Below are positions 29,506-39,312 of a DNA stretch of 64,000 nucleotides, piece by piece (position 1 is the first letter of the stretch; the number at the start of each line of letters is the position of its first letter). The position numbers were made by a program, and so were the translations under genes. Under the pieces are notes generated by a model that worked only from the letters and a program-made list of their open reading frames with translations, did no database searches and had not been told where the DNA came from. The stretch covers positions 62,001 through 126,000 of the forward strand of contig NZ_LFLT01000006.1 in NCBI RefSeq assembly GCF_001189955.1, in the 5' to 3' direction. Source of the DNA: Herbaspirillum chlorophenolicum. Its GTDB lineage: Bacteria > Pseudomonadota > Gammaproteobacteria > Burkholderiales > Burkholderiaceae_D.

Positions 29506-30024
29506 ATGAGCATCATCAATGTCGACCGCTTCGACCTCGCCCTGCTGACCGAGTTGCAGCGCGACGGACATATCACCAACAGCGCCCTGGGGCAGAAGGT
29601 GCATCTGTCCACGTCCCAGATCAGCCGTCGCGTACAGCGGCTGGAAGAGGCCCACGTGATCGAGCGCTACACCGCCGTGCTCGATGCCGCCGTGGTCGGC
29701 CTGGGAGTGACCGCCTTTACCACCGTCACGCTGGACCGCCAGGGCGAAACCCGCGGCGAGTTGTTTGAAAAGTCGGTGGAGGCCATGCCGGAAGTGACCG
29801 AATGTTTTTCCATCACTGGCGAAGCCGATTATATCCTGCGTATCGTGGCGCCCGACCTGGCGAGCTTTTCCGAGTTCATGATGACCCAGTTGCTGCGCTT
29901 GCCGGGGGTGACCAATGTGAAGTCCAATATCACCCTCAAGAAGGTCAAGCAATCGCACGAGCTCCCGCTGGAACATGTGATGCAGCCGGTGAAGTCGCGC
30001 CAGCGCATCCGGTTTTCGCAGTAA
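29506..30024 (+). CDS. Lrp/AsnC-family regulator, probably of hpd
   Basis: The 172-residue product has an N-terminal helix-turn-helix (about 8-60, LGQKVHLSTSQISRRVQRLEEAHVI) and a C-terminal RAM ligand-binding domain (about 70-145, including EVTECFSITGEADYILRIVAPDL). GGAG precedes ATG 29506 at good spacing. Its divergent position to hpd suggests control of tyrosine breakdown with an aromatic amino acid as signal (inference). Confidence 0.88.
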   Translation: MSIINVDRFDLALLTELQRDGHITNSALGQKVHLSTSQISRRVQRLEEAHVIERYTAVLDAAVVGLGVTAFTTVTLDRQGETRGELFEKSVEAMPEVTECFSITGEADYILRIVAPDLASFSEFMMTQLLRLPGVTNVKSNITLKKVKQSHELPLEHVMQPVKSRQRIRFSQ

Positions 30025-30139
30025 TTGACGACGGCCGTTACCTTCGCGCGAATTTGAAAGCAAGCGCCGGAGTGCGGCATGCTCCCGCGGTTCGTAGACT
30101 GCAGGCATTAGAACCTGTTCACGATCAAAGGAGCGCATC

Positions 30140-31270
30140 ATGCATACCATGGCTACCCAATCTCTCCGCCGCAGCGCCAAGGCCGTCCCGTCGACACCGG
30201 ACGTGGCGGCGGCACCTGCCTACGCCGGCGACGAAGCGCGCTGGCAAGCCGTGCAGCGCCGCGACAAGGCTGCCGATGGCCATTTTTATTATTCGGTGCG
30301 CAGCACCGGCGTCTATTGCAAGCCTTCGTGCGCGGCGCGTCCGGCCTTGCGCAAGAATGTCGCTTTCCATGACAGTTGCGCGGCGGCCGAGGCGGCCGGT
30401 TTTCGCGCCTGCAAGCGCTGCAAGCCCGACCAGCCGCCGCTGGAGGAACGCCAGGCGCAGGCGGTGGAGCAGGCTTGCCGCATGATCGAGCAGGCCGATG
30501 CGCCGCTTGCGCTGGAAGCGCTGGCCGATGCGGTGGGCCTGAGCCGCTATCACTTCCATCGCCTGTTCAAGGCGCACACCGGCGTCACGCCCAAGGCCTA
30601 TGCCGACGGCCAGCGCGCCGAGCGCATGCGCAGCCGCTTGCCGGGCAGCGCCAGCGTGACCGAAGCGATGTACGACGCCGGCTTCAATTCCAGCGGCCGT
30701 TTCTACGAACAGACCGGCGAGCAGCTGGGCATGAAGCCCAGCGCCTATCGCCAGGGCGGCAGCGGCGAATCCATCCGATTCGCGGTGGCGCAATGCTGGC
30801 TGGGCGCGTTGCTGGTGGCGGCTACCGCCAAGGGCATTTGCGCGGTCACGCTGGGCGACGACCCGGATGCGCTGGTAAAGGAACTGCAAGACCGTTTCCC
30901 CAATGCGGAGCTGGTAGGCGGCGATGTCGAATTCGAGCAGATGCTGGCGCAAGTGCTGGCTTTCATCGAGGCGCCGGAGCGCGGGCTGGAGCTGCCGCTG
31001 GATGTGCGCGGCACGGCGTTCCAGCAGCGCGTGTGGCAAGCGCTGCGCGGCATCCCGCCCGGCGTCACCCTGAGCTATTCCGCGTTGGCCGAGCGCATCG
31101 GCAGCCCGGCCGCGGTGCGTGCCGTGGCCAGCGCCTGCGCCAACAACAGCATCGCCTTGCTGATCCCGTGCCACCGCATCGTGCGGCTTGATGGCTCGCC
31201 CTCGGGCTACCGCTGGGGCGTGGAGCGCAAGCAGGCTTTGCTGGATAAGGAACGCGTCGCCAAGCCATGA
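30140..31270 (+). CDS. ada: Bifunctional Ada protein (DNA repair and adaptive response regulator)
   Basis: Ada repairs methylated DNA by transferring methyl groups to its own cysteines and, once methylated, activates the adaptive response. The 376-residue product has the N-terminal zinc domain with Cys60, Cys64, Cys91 and Cys94 (YCKPSC, CKRC; Cys60 corresponds to the phosphotriester acceptor), an AraC-type helix-turn-helix (about 104-185, LSRYHFHRLFKAHTGVTPKAY) and the O6-methylguanine acceptor domain with IPCHRIVR (Cys344). AAAGGAG precedes ATG 30140. It overlaps alkB by four bases. Confidence 0.95.
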   Translation: MHTMATQSLRRSAKAVPSTPDVAAAPAYAGDEARWQAVQRRDKAADGHFYYSVRSTGVYCKPSCAARPALRKNVAFHDSCAAAEAAGFRACKRCKPDQPPLEERQAQAVEQACRMIEQADAPLALEALADAVGLSRYHFHRLFKAHTGVTPKAYADGQRAERMRSRLPGSASVTEAMYDAGFNSSGRFYEQTGEQLGMKPSAYRQGGSGESIRFAVAQCWLGALLVAATAKGICAVTLGDDPDALVKELQDRFPNAELVGGDVEFEQMLAQVLAFIEAPERGLELPLDVRGTAFQQRVWQALRGIPPGVTLSYSALAERIGSPAAVRAVASACANNSIALLIPCHRIVRLDGSPSGYRWGVERKQALLDKERVAKP

Positions 31271-31917
31271 CCTTCGACCTGTTTGCCGATCTTCCCGCGC
31301 CGCCCTCCCGTGAGCCCATCACGGAAGGCGCGGTGCTGCTACGCGGGTTCGCGTCCGGCGAGGTGCGCGAACTGATGCAAGCCATCGACGCGGTCATCGC
31401 CCTGGCGCCGCTGCGTCACATGCAGACGCCCGGTGGCTTTCGCATGTCGGTGGCGATGAGCAATTGCGGGCAATATGGCTGGGTGACGGACCGCCGCGGT
31501 TATCGTTACCAGCATGAGGACCCGCTCTCAGGCCATCCCTGGCCCGGGATGCCGGCCGCATTTACGCAACTGGCCGCGCGCGCGGCGCAGGAAGCCGGTT
31601 TCGCCAACTTTACGCCGGACGCCTGCCTGGTCAACCGTTACGAACCCGGCGCGCGCATGTCGCTGCACCAGGACAAGAACGAACTCGACATGGCCCAGCC
31701 CATCGTCTCGGTGTCGCTCGGGCTGCCGGCTACCTTCATGTTCGGCGGCATGGAGCGCTCCGAGCGTCCGCGCCGCATGCGGCTGGAGAGCGGCGATGTC
31801 GTCGTGTGGGGCGGCCCGGCGCGGCTGCTGTTTCATGGCGTCGACATCCTGGCCGAGGGCGAGCATCCGTTGACGGGCCGCTGCCGCTACAACCTCACAT
31901 TCCGGTGCGCGCGCTAG
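31267..31917 (+). CDS. alkB: DNA oxidative demethylase AlkB
   Basis: An Fe(II)/2-oxoglutarate dioxygenase that removes 1-methyladenine and 3-methylcytosine damage. The 216-residue product has the metal triad His134, Asp136 (LHQDKNELD) and His190 (LLFHGVD), and the 2-oxoglutarate motif RYNLTFR (207-213). Its start overlaps the ada stop (ATGA), forming the adaptive-response operon. A hairpin about 100 bases later probably ends the transcript. Confidence 0.95.
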   Translation: MTFDLFADLPAPPSREPITEGAVLLRGFASGEVRELMQAIDAVIALAPLRHMQTPGGFRMSVAMSNCGQYGWVTDRRGYRYQHEDPLSGHPWPGMPAAFTQLAARAAQEAGFANFTPDACLVNRYEPGARMSLHQDKNELDMAQPIVSVSLGLPATFMFGGMERSERPRRMRLESGDVVVWGGPARLLFHGVDILAEGEHPLTGRCRYNLTFRCAR

Positions 31918-32021
31918 CGCAGGTACCGGGCTGCCGGCGCCCAAAAAACGGCGTCAAAAGACAAGTTGCGCCGACAGGCATAAAATTACGGCTTTCCTCC
32001 GATCCGAGGCCCAAGCAGCTT

Positions 32022-32050
32022 AGAACCTGTTCAATGATTGAACAGGTTCT
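32022..32050 (+). terminator. Hairpin after ada-alkB
   Basis: AGAACCTGTTCAA (32022-32034) pairs perfectly with TTGAACAGGTTCT (32038-32050), with a 3-base loop and only TTA after. The left arm resembles a short sequence found elsewhere in this window (9270-9286, 30110-30126). Confidence 0.5.
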
Positions 32051-32087
32051 TAGGACGGAGTCATCCCACCTTGCAGGAAAATAAATA

Positions 32088-33353
32088 ATGACTATGGAGA
32101 CAGCACTCGACAACGTGCCGGACAATCCGCCGGCCATGCCGCCCGCATCGGCCCCGCAGCCGGCCGAGAAGACCGGGTTCCGCGTACTGGGCGCGATCAG
32201 TTTTTCGCATTTCCTGAACGACATGATCCAGTCGCTGCTGCTGGCGATCTATCCGCTGTTGAAGGGCAATTTCCATCTCAGCTTCGCCCAGATCGGCCTG
32301 ATCACGCTGACCTTCCAAGTGACCGCCTCGCTGCTGCAGCCGCTGGTCGGCCTGTACACCGACAAGCATCCGAAGCCGTATTCGCTGGCCATCGGCATGG
32401 GCTCCACACTGTGCGGCTTGCTGCTGCTGTCGGTGGCGCCCAATTTCGGCGTGCTGCTGGTGGCGGCGGCGCTGGTGGGCACCGGTTCTTCCGTGTTCCA
32501 CCCGGAAGCTTCGCGCGTGGCGCGCATGGCGTCCGGCGGACGGCATGGCCTGGCGCAATCGCTGTTCCAGGTGGGCGGTAACGCCGGCAGCGCCATGGGG
32601 CCATTGCTGGCGGCGTGGATCATCATTCCCGGCGGCCAGGCCAGCATCGCCTGGTTTTCGATCGCGGCGCTGGTGGCGATCGTCGTGCTGCGCCAGATCG
32701 GCCATTGGTACGCGCGCCAGCAAAGCGCCGCCAAGGGCAAGGCGAAAAAGAAGGGGCCAGCCTACGTTGCGCTGCCCAAGCGCAAGGTGACGCAGGCGGT
32801 GGGCATCCTGCTGCTGCTGATCTTTTCCAAGTACTTCTACATGGCCAGCCTGTCGAGCTACTTCACCTTCTACCTGATCAGCAAGTTCCAGCTGTCGGTA
32901 CAGGATGCGCAGATTCACCTGTTCGCTTTCCTGTTTGCGGTGGCGGTCGGCACCGTGGCCGGCGGCCCCATCGGCGACCGCATCGGCCGCAAGGCGGTGA
33001 TCTGGACATCGATTCTCGGCGTGGCGCCGTTCACGCTGATGCTGCCGTACGCAAACCTGTTCTGGACCGGAATACTGTCGGTGATCATCGGCCTGATCCT
33101 GGCCTCGGCATTCTCGGCCATCCTGGTGTTCGCGCAAGAACTGATGCCCGGCAAGATCGGCACGGTCTCGGGGCTGTTCTTCGGCTTCGCATTCGGCATG
33201 GGCGGCATCGGCGCGGCGTTGCTGGGCAAGCTGGCCGACCTGACCGATATCTATTTCGTCTATCAGGTGTGCGCATTCCTGCCGCTGATCGGCTTGCTGG
33301 CGGCATTCTTGCCCAAGATGCAAAAGGTGGAGGCTGAACCTGCCGCAGCCTGA
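32088..33353 (+). CDS. Fosmidomycin-resistance-type MFS exporter
   Basis: The 421-residue product has 12 predicted spans and the Fsr family's opening FSHFLNDMIQSLLLAIYPLLK, followed by LLQPLVGLYTDKHPKPYSLAIGM and FHPEASRVARMASGGRHGLAQSLFQVGGNAGSA. Fsr proteins expel fosmidomycin and related compounds, but the natural substrate is unknown. A polar, proline-rich tail of about 35 residues precedes the first span and a basic loop (KGKAKKKG) joins the two halves. It stands between alkB and the convergent topoisomerase gene. Confidence 0.88.
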   Translation: MTMETALDNVPDNPPAMPPASAPQPAEKTGFRVLGAISFSHFLNDMIQSLLLAIYPLLKGNFHLSFAQIGLITLTFQVTASLLQPLVGLYTDKHPKPYSLAIGMGSTLCGLLLLSVAPNFGVLLVAAALVGTGSSVFHPEASRVARMASGGRHGLAQSLFQVGGNAGSAMGPLLAAWIIIPGGQASIAWFSIAALVAIVVLRQIGHWYARQQSAAKGKAKKKGPAYVALPKRKVTQAVGILLLLIFSKYFYMASLSSYFTFYLISKFQLSVQDAQIHLFAFLFAVAVGTVAGGPIGDRIGRKAVIWTSILGVAPFTLMLPYANLFWTGILSVIIGLILASAFSAILVFAQELMPGKIGTVSGLFFGFAFGMGGIGAALLGKLADLTDIYFVYQVCAFLPLIGLLAAFLPKMQKVEAEPAAA

Positions 33354-33419
33354 TGCCGGTGGCGCGACGCCAAGATCCGGCGTCGTGCAGTAGCTTGAAG
33401 AAGACGAGCGGTGTAAAAA

Positions 33420-34637
33420 TCAGGCATGCGAGCGTCGCACGGCCGGGCGAGGGGAGGCATGATGCTTCCTTTCCCCGGCCGTGCTGTTTTTGGGCTTAAC
33501 GGTCTGCACGGGCTGCTTGCGGCGGCTGTCGTGGCCGGCTGCGCCTTCGTTGGCTTCGCATGGCCGCTGTTGCAGCAGCGCCAGCACGGCCGCTTCTTCC
33601 TGCGTGAGCGAATGCAGTTCTTCCGCCGGTTCGTTTGGTACGCGTTGTTCCAGCAGCTCGGCGAAGCTGCCGTCCAGATAGCTTTCCAGCACCACCGGGT
33701 GGACATAGCATTTGCGGCAGACGGAGGGCGTGTTGCCCAGTTTTTGAGCCACGCGTTCGATTGCGCGCGCCATGTTTGCCTTGGCCTGCGCCAGCGAATC
33801 GGCATGCCCGGATGCCTGCAGCGCCAGCATCGCCAATACGGTACCGGCCCAGGTGCGGAAGTCCCTGGCGCTGAAATCTTCGCCGCTCACCTCGCGCAGA
33901 TAGGCGTTGATGTCGCCTGAACCGATGCTGCGCGTATTGCCCTCGTTATCCTTGTACTGAAACAGCTCTTGCCCGGGCAGGTCGTGCATCTTGCGGACGA
34001 GGCGCGCCACATAAGGGTCGTGCAGCTTGATGTCGTGCAGTACGCCGCCCTTTCCGCGGAAGCGGAACAGCACGTCGCTGCCATCCAGGCGCACATGGCG
34101 GTTACGCAGCGTGGTGAGTCCGAAGGATTTGCTGCCCTGCGCGTATTCGTCGTTCCCCACCCGCATCAGCGTCGCTTGCAGCAAGTACACGATGGAAGCC
34201 ACTACCTTTTCGCGATGCAGGCCGGAGCGGTGCAAGTCCTCATGCACCGCACGCCGTATTGCCGGCAACGCCTGTGCGAAGTCCACCATGCGTTCGTATT
34301 TGGCATCGTCGCGCACCAGCCGCCACTGCGGATGGTAGCGGTATTGCTTGCGGCCGCGATCATCGCGTCCGGTGGCCAGGATATGGCCGTTGGCACAGGG
34401 GCTGATCCACACTTCCTCCCACGCTGGCGGAATGGCCAGTGCCTGCAGGCGCGCCACTTCTTCCTTGTCGGAGATCAGGTGGCCATCGGGGGTGTGGTAG
34501 GCAAATCCCTTGCCGTGGCGGGTACGGGTGATGCCCGGCATTTCATCATTCATATAGCGCAGGTCATTCTGGTGGGCGATACCTGCGGCTTGTTCCTGGC
34601 AACTGCCGCGCTCATTGGCGGAATGTCCTGAGTTCAT
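33420..34637 (-). CDS. Bacterial-type DNA topoisomerase IB
   Basis: The enzyme relaxes supercoils by a transient 3'-phosphotyrosine bond. The 405-residue product carries the poxvirus/bacterial topoisomerase IB core: an N-terminal DNA-binding domain, then VGNDEYAQGSKSFGLTTLRNRHV, FRFRGKGG, SARDFRTWAGTVLA and the catalytic tyrosine in CYVHPVVLESY. The C-terminal 60 residues are basic and Gln/Lys-rich, typical of a variable tail. AAGGGAACC precedes the chosen ATG (34637); an ATG at 34658 in the same frame has none. Confidence 0.9.
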   Translation of the reverse strand: MNSGHSANERGSCQEQAAGIAHQNDLRYMNDEMPGITRTRHGKGFAYHTPDGHLISDKEEVARLQALAIPPAWEEVWISPCANGHILATGRDDRGRKQYRYHPQWRLVRDDAKYERMVDFAQALPAIRRAVHEDLHRSGLHREKVVASIVYLLQATLMRVGNDEYAQGSKSFGLTTLRNRHVRLDGSDVLFRFRGKGGVLHDIKLHDPYVARLVRKMHDLPGQELFQYKDNEGNTRSIGSGDINAYLREVSGEDFSARDFRTWAGTVLAMLALQASGHADSLAQAKANMARAIERVAQKLGNTPSVCRKCYVHPVVLESYLDGSFAELLEQRVPNEPAEELHSLTQEEAAVLALLQQRPCEANEGAAGHDSRRKQPVQTVKPKNSTAGERKHHASPRPAVRRSHA

Positions 34638-34964
34638 CGGTTCCCTTGTGTGAATCACGCCGCCGGCAGGGGCGGAAATTCGCTTCGCGGCCTGCCGTAT
34701 CGGCGGAGTCCATTATTGATGGAACACGACGCATCAGGCAGTCAGCCACGCAGTGGAATGCATGTGGGATTTTTCCTACGCGCCGATTTCCGGGAATGCC
34801 GATAGGCGGACAAGATGAACGTCAGCGCGCACATGCAGGCATATGTGCCGATGAAGTGCGTTGATGAAGGGAGATGCAAAAGGAAAAAAGGCCGGAATGC
34901 GAAGCACTCCGGCCAACCGTTCTGCGAGGGAAGCAGAAGAGATGAAACTTTGCGGTAGTGCCGT
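34638..34964. other. Non-coding gap between topoisomerase IB and dadA
   Basis: Contains the dadA terminator (34884-34914) and presumably the topoisomerase IB promoter. I see no gene in it. Confidence 0.5.
34884..34914 (-). terminator. Terminator of dadA
   Basis: On the - strand GGCCGGAGTGC and GCATTCCGGCC pair with one G-T wobble around a 3-base loop and run into TTTTTTCC. Confidence 0.85.
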
Positions 34965-36266
34965 TCAGGCTCCGGCCAAACGCGGTGTGTGGCCGTGGCT
35001 TGCGCCGCCCATGTAGCGCGCCACCGAGAGATCATCGGAAGCGATGGCCGGGCGGCGGCCCGACATCAGGTCAGACAGCAGTTGGCCGGAGCCGCACGAC
35101 ATGGTCCAGCCCAGCGTGCCGTGGCCGGTATTGATGTACAGGTTCGATACCGGTGTGGCGCCGACTACCGGCGTGCCGTCCGGCGTCATCGGGCGCAGGC
35201 CGGTCCAGAAGCTGGCTTTTGCGGTGTCGCCGGCGCCCGGGAACAGGTCGTTGACCACCAGCTCCAGCGTGGCCCGGCGCTTGGCGCTCAGGGTCTTGTC
35301 GTAGCCCACGATCTCCGCCATGCCGCCCACGCGGATACGGTCGTCGAAACGGGTGACGGCGATCTTGTAGGTTTCATCCAGGATGGTGGAAACCGGTGCG
35401 GCAGCGGCATCGACGATCGGTACGGTGATCGAGTAGCCCTTGAGCGGATAGACCGGGATATCAGGCAATGCAGGCACGTCGCGCAGCAGTTGCGGCGAGT
35501 AGGAGCCGAGCGCCACCACGTAGGCATCGGCCTGCACCAGTTCCTTGCCGCATACCACGCCAGCGATCTTGCCGCCGGCCATGGCCAGCGCGTCGATGGA
35601 AACGCCGTAGCGGAATTTCACGCCCAGTTCTTGCGCCATCGCCGCCAGGCGGGTGGTGAACAGTTGGCAGTCGCCGGTTTCGTCGTTGGGCAGGCGCAGG
35701 CCGCCGGCCAATTTGCCGCGTACCTTGGCCAGCGCCGGCTCGGCGCGTTCAAGCTGATCGGAGGAGAGCAGTTCATACGGCACGTCGGCTTCTTTCAGCA
35801 CGGCGATGTCCTTGGCGGCGCCGTCCAATTGCTCCTGCGTGCGGAACAATTGCAGCGTGCCTTGCTGGCGGCCTTCATAAGGGATGCCGGTATCGGCGCG
35901 CAGGTCGCGGAAGCAGTCGCGGCTGTATTCGGCCAGGCGCACCATGCGTTCCTTGTTGACCGCGTAGCTGGCGGCATTGCAGTTGCGCAGCATCTGCCAC
36001 ATCCAGCGCAGCTGGCGCAGCGTGCCGTCCGGGCGGATGGCCAGCGGGGCGTGTTCCTGGAACATCCACTTGATGGCTTTGAGCGGAATGCCGGGCGCAG
36101 CCCAGGGCGAGGCGTAGCCGGGCGAGATCTGGCCGGCGTTGCCGAACGAGGTTTCCAGGGCCGCGCCGTCCTGGCGCTCCAGCACGGTAACTTCATGGCC
36201 GGCACGGGCCAGATACCAGGCGCTGGTGACGCCAATGACACCGCTTCCAAGAATGACGACACGCAT
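34965..36266 (-). CDS. dadA: D-amino acid dehydrogenase, small subunit
   Basis: An FAD enzyme at the inner membrane that oxidises D-alanine and other D-amino acids to 2-oxo acids. The 433-residue product begins with the dinucleotide motif [29 protein letters not shown] and has [19 protein letters not shown], and near the C terminus [16 protein letters not shown] and [16 protein letters not shown], all characteristic of DadA. It is divergent from an Lrp-type gene and ends at a good terminator. Confidence 0.95.
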   Translation of the reverse strand: MRVVILGSGVIGVTSAWYLARAGHEVTVLERQDGAALETSFGNAGQISPGYASPWAAPGIPLKAIKWMFQEHAPLAIRPDGTLRQLRWMWQMLRNCNAASYAVNKERMVRLAEYSRDCFRDLRADTGIPYEGRQQGTLQLFRTQEQLDGAAKDIAVLKEADVPYELLSSDQLERAEPALAKVRGKLAGGLRLPNDETGDCQLFTTRLAAMAQELGVKFRYGVSIDALAMAGGKIAGVVCGKELVQADAYVVALGSYSPQLLRDVPALPDIPVYPLKGYSITVPIVDAAAAPVSTILDETYKIAVTRFDDRIRVGGMAEIVGYDKTLSAKRRATLELVVNDLFPGAGDTAKASFWTGLRPMTPDGTPVVGATPVSNLYINTGHGTLGWTMSCGSGQLLSDLMSGRRPAIASDDLSVARYMGGASHGHTPRLAGA

Positions 36267-36328
36267 GGCAACCCCCGCTGAATGTGAATGTGCTGAAGAA
36301 CAGTTTGTTGAGTAGAGTATTCCGCTAT

Positions 36329-36344
36329 CATATTGATGAATATG
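36329..36344. promoter_or_regulatory. Candidate Lrp site between dadA and its regulator
   Basis: CATATT (36329-36334) and AATATG (36339-36344) form an inverted repeat with a 4-base centre in the AT-rich shared promoter region. It is a plausible binding site for the divergent Lrp protein. Confidence 0.4.
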
Positions 36345-36428
36345 TAGTGGTTGTTTCTATATTTATTTGTATATTCGAGAATAAATAGTGAAAAATGACC
36401 ATTAACGAGAAAACCGGCGAGAAAAATC

Positions 36429-36917
36429 ATGAGAACCCAGCAGCAATCGATCCGCACCCTCGACAAGCTCGACCATCGCATCCTCGCCGCCCTCCAGAAA
36501 GACGGGCGCATTTCCATGAAAGAGCTGGGCGAGCTGGTCGGCTTGTCGGTCACGCCCTGCATCGAACGGGTGCGCCGCATGGAACGCGACGGCGTGATCA
36601 CCGGCTACTACGCGCGCGTCAATCCCGAGTCGCTGGGGGCGACCTTGCTGGTGTTCGTTGAAATCACCCTGAACCACAAGTCGGGCAACATGTTCGAGCA
36701 GTTCCGGCGCGAAGTGCTGCGCATTCCCGAGGTGCAGGAGTGCCATCTGGTATCAGGCGATTTCGATTACCTGATCAAGGCGCGCATCCGCGGCATGGCC
36801 GAATACCGCAAGCTGCTGGGCGATATCCTGCTGCAGTTGCCGGGTGCGGCGCAGTCCAAGAGCTATGTGGTGATGGAAGAGATCAAGGAAACCCTCGCGC
36901 TGCCGGTCGACGACTGA
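36429..36917 (+). CDS. Lrp/AsnC-family regulator, probably of dadA
   Basis: The 162-residue product has a helix-turn-helix (about 10-62, MKELGELVGLSVTPCIERVRRMERDGVI) and a RAM domain with VEITLNHKSGNMFEQFRREVLRIPEVQECHLVSGDFDYLIK. It resembles the DadR/Lrp subgroup that controls alanine catabolism. The intergenic palindrome and divergent layout support direct control of dadA (inference). Confidence 0.88.
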   Translation: MRTQQQSIRTLDKLDHRILAALQKDGRISMKELGELVGLSVTPCIERVRRMERDGVITGYYARVNPESLGATLLVFVEITLNHKSGNMFEQFRREVLRIPEVQECHLVSGDFDYLIKARIRGMAEYRKLLGDILLQLPGAAQSKSYVVMEEIKETLALPVDD

Positions 36918-36965
36918 GCAGGAGAGGGGACAGGCCCTAGTGCTCGCATCGACCATGGCGGCCGA

Positions 36966-37448
36966 TCATTTTTCCTGCGCTTGATCGCTCGCAATGCCGG
37001 TTTTCAGGGTCAGCAGACGCTTGCCCTTTTCTACGCCTTGCATATCCATATAGCGTTTTTCCGCCATTTGTTTCATGCGCTCGATATCGTCGGTGGCCTG
37101 TTGTTCCGATCTGGCGGCATAAGCCTTGTAATTCCTCTCGGCCTTGGCGACAGATGAGGTCTTCAGCACGCGTTGAAAGGTCTTTTGCTGAAACAGAACC
37201 ACGTAATAAGTCAGGGTATCGGGATTGAGCAACAGGCTCGCGCCGTATTGGCCATTGTAAGTAGAGCGCAATTCCAGCAAGGCCGGATTGGCGACCAGCG
37301 ATTGCAGTTCGCTGATGTTTGTCGTCGTTGTCGCACTGGCCGGATTTTCCGTGACGGCAGGTTTCCTGGTCTTGGCGAGCGCCCAGGGCGTGGCCAGCAG
37401 GGAGCAAAGCACGATGGCCAATGCGATGGCGGAGCGGCAAGTAGGCAT
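36966..37448 (-). CDS. DUF2968 family secreted protein
   Basis: The 160-residue product has a signal peptide (about 1-25, ending ALA) and the DUF2968 core: LRSTYNGQYGASLLLNPDTLTYYVVLFQQKTFQRVLKT, followed by a long helical, charged C-terminal half. The family is mostly seen in Burkholderiales and has no assigned role. AAAGGAG lies 6 bases before ATG 37448. It stands just downstream of the Tad-locus regulator but the orientation is the same, so it may share that transcript. Confidence 0.75.
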   Translation of the reverse strand: MPTCRSAIALAIVLCSLLATPWALAKTRKPAVTENPASATTTTNISELQSLVANPALLELRSTYNGQYGASLLLNPDTLTYYVVLFQQKTFQRVLKTSSVAKAERNYKAYAARSEQQATDDIERMKQMAEKRYMDMQGVEKGKRLLTLKTGIASDQAQEK

Positions 37449-37495
37449 GTACATCTCCTTTGTGATGGTTTGGGTTTGAACCAGCGTACGCGTCA

Positions 37496-38890
37496 TCAAT
37501 CGATTTCTTCCGCCGTGGCCTGGTTGCCATCGATGATCTGGAACTTGCGCATTTTTTCCCACAAGACCTTGCGGCTGATGTTCAGGTAATTTGCCGTGTC
37601 CTGGCGGCGCCAGTTATGCGCGTCAAGCGCTTCGATGATTCTCGTCCGGTCGGCGTTGTCCCATTTCTTTTTATCTCTGGGGTTATCGCTATTGTCGGCT
37701 TCGATCCGGCTGTGGCGCAGCAAGTCGAACACGCGGTTGATGGCTTCCCTGTTCCAGTCGCCGAACTGGCGGTGGATGATCGTGACGCGCTCGGCGATGT
37801 TGCGCAACTCGCGCACATTGCCTTGGAATTGCGTTTGTGCGACCTGTTGCTGCAGCCATTCCGGGATTGCCGGCGGCGGTTCCCGGTCCGGTTTGTCACC
37901 GCCGAGTATGCGTCCGACGATGGCGCTGAAGATGGCCAGCTTATCGACAGCGCCGCGTTCTTCTATCGTAGGGACGTGCAGCTCGATCACCGCCATCCGG
38001 TAGTACAGGTCGGAACGGAACATCTCCAGCCGCACCAGTTCACGCAGGTTGCGGTTGGTGGCGGCGACCAGGCGGAAATCGATATTGGTTTCGACGGTGG
38101 TGCCCAGGCGCGTCACCTTGTTCTGCTCCAGCACGCGCAACAGCTTGACTTGCTGATACAGCGGGAGGTCGCCGATCTCGTCGAGAAAAAGCGTCCCCTT
38201 GTCGGCCTGTTCGAAGTAGCCTTTGTGTGCCAGCATGGCGCCGGTGAAGGCGCCCTTGGCGTGGCCGAAGAAATGCGACTCGAACAAGCCGTCCGGAATC
38301 GCGCCGCAGTTGACGGCGACAAAAGGACCTTGTCCATAGCGGCTGTGATTGTCGTGCAGCAGCCGGGCGATGCGCTCCTTGCCGACCCCGGTTTCGCCGG
38401 TGACCAAGACATTCGAATCGCAATCGGCAAAGACCTCCGCCTCTTTCAGCAAGGCTTGCATGATGGCCGATTCTGCGATCAGCGGATCGTGCGGTTGTAC
38501 ATCGACGGCGTGACTGTGCATTTCCCCCGCCAGGCCGAATACCAGGCGGCGCAATTCGGAGCAGGTGAAGTCGAGCATCAGGATGTGCGAATACTCCGGC
38601 GGATAAACCCGCGAATCGTAGGCGCGCGGCGCTTCCGCCACCCAGATGACCGGCATGCCATGGGTTTTTTGCCATTCGTCGGCGTTGAAGCCGAAACGGT
38701 CGATCACGGTGACCGAGATCACGGCCAGGGAAGGCGTCTGCGCAACCTGTTCCTGCGTCAAATCGGTATTGTCGGCCCGGATCACATCGATTTCAAAACT
38801 GGCAAGGCAGCGCACGATGCGGTCGAAAATATCGGATTTGCCCTCCCATACGTAGACATCGATGTTTTCCTTGAGTGTTTTGTTCTTCAT
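37496..38890 (-). CDS. Sigma-54-dependent activator with atypical N-terminal domain
   Basis: The 464-residue product has an N-terminal domain (1-130) that looks like a receiver without the phosphate-accepting aspartate (the expected strand reads [13 protein letters not shown]), as in VpsR/FleQ-type proteins. The AAA+ domain has Walker A GETGVGKE (165-172), GAFTGA (213-218, sigma-54 contact) and Walker [10 protein letters not shown] (232-240). A Fis-type helix-turn-helix ends it (about 415-455). GAAGGAAG precedes the start. Placed last in the Tad cluster, it is the probable activator of the pilus genes (inference). Confidence 0.88.
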   Translation of the reverse strand: MKNKTLKENIDVYVWEGKSDIFDRIVRCLASFEIDVIRADNTDLTQEQVAQTPSLAVISVTVIDRFGFNADEWQKTHGMPVIWVAEAPRAYDSRVYPPEYSHILMLDFTCSELRRLVFGLAGEMHSHAVDVQPHDPLIAESAIMQALLKEAEVFADCDSNVLVTGETGVGKERIARLLHDNHSRYGQGPFVAVNCGAIPDGLFESHFFGHAKGAFTGAMLAHKGYFEQADKGTLFLDEIGDLPLYQQVKLLRVLEQNKVTRLGTTVETNIDFRLVAATNRNLRELVRLEMFRSDLYYRMAVIELHVPTIEERGAVDKLAIFSAIVGRILGGDKPDREPPPAIPEWLQQQVAQTQFQGNVRELRNIAERVTIIHRQFGDWNREAINRVFDLLRHSRIEADNSDNPRDKKKWDNADRTRIIEALDAHNWRRQDTANYLNISRKVLWEKMRKFQIIDGNQATAEEID

Positions 38891-38925
38891 CGTACTTCCT
38901 TCAACAGTCGGATGCGGCGCCGGCC

Positions 38926-39312
38926 TTATTGCGCCGATATGCCGGACGTCTTTTGCCGTGCCTTGAATTCGCTTTGCCGTTGCGCAAGCAGTTCGCGGAT
39001 TTCGACCAGGCGGGTATGCAGGTTGAACGCCAGAATCCACAGTTCGTTGATCAGGCGCCACAGCACCAGCACCAGCAAGGTTGCGCCGATCGACAGCGCC
39101 GCGCGCATGACGCCGTTCTCCGGCAAGGTGAAGGCGGTAAACAGGCTGCCGATACCGGCGCTGATGATGATCACCAGACCCACGCCGTAGGTCAGCCTGA
39201 TCAGCAGCGGCGTGACCAGATGCTCGAAATTGACATGGCTGCGCACGCCATTCAAAAATCCTGTTTTCTTCATGATCCAGAACCCATCAGTGTTAATAAA
39301 CCAGTTTGACAT
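38926..39312 (-). CDS. DUF4282 membrane protein
   Basis: The 128-residue product has two hydrophobic helices (about 36-62 and 68-98) around [22 protein letters not shown] and [25 protein letters not shown], which is the DUF4282 pattern, with a charged C-terminal tail. GGAGGATCAA directly precedes ATG 39312 and lies inside the end of the TadG gene, so the two overlap by 20 bases and are coupled. Role in the pilus locus unknown. Confidence 0.75.
   Translation of the reverse strand: MSNWFINTDGFWIMKKTGFLNGVRSHVNFEHLVTPLLIRLTYGVGLVIIISAGIGSLFTAFTLPENGVMRAALSIGATLLVLVLWRLINELWILAFNLHTRLVEIRELLAQRQSEFKARQKTSGISAQ

Noticed and set aside
33363-33388. A hairpin between the Fsr-like exporter and topoisomerase IB genes as terminator
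   Set aside because: A 7-bp stem is present but neither side has a T-run, so I do not list it as a feature.
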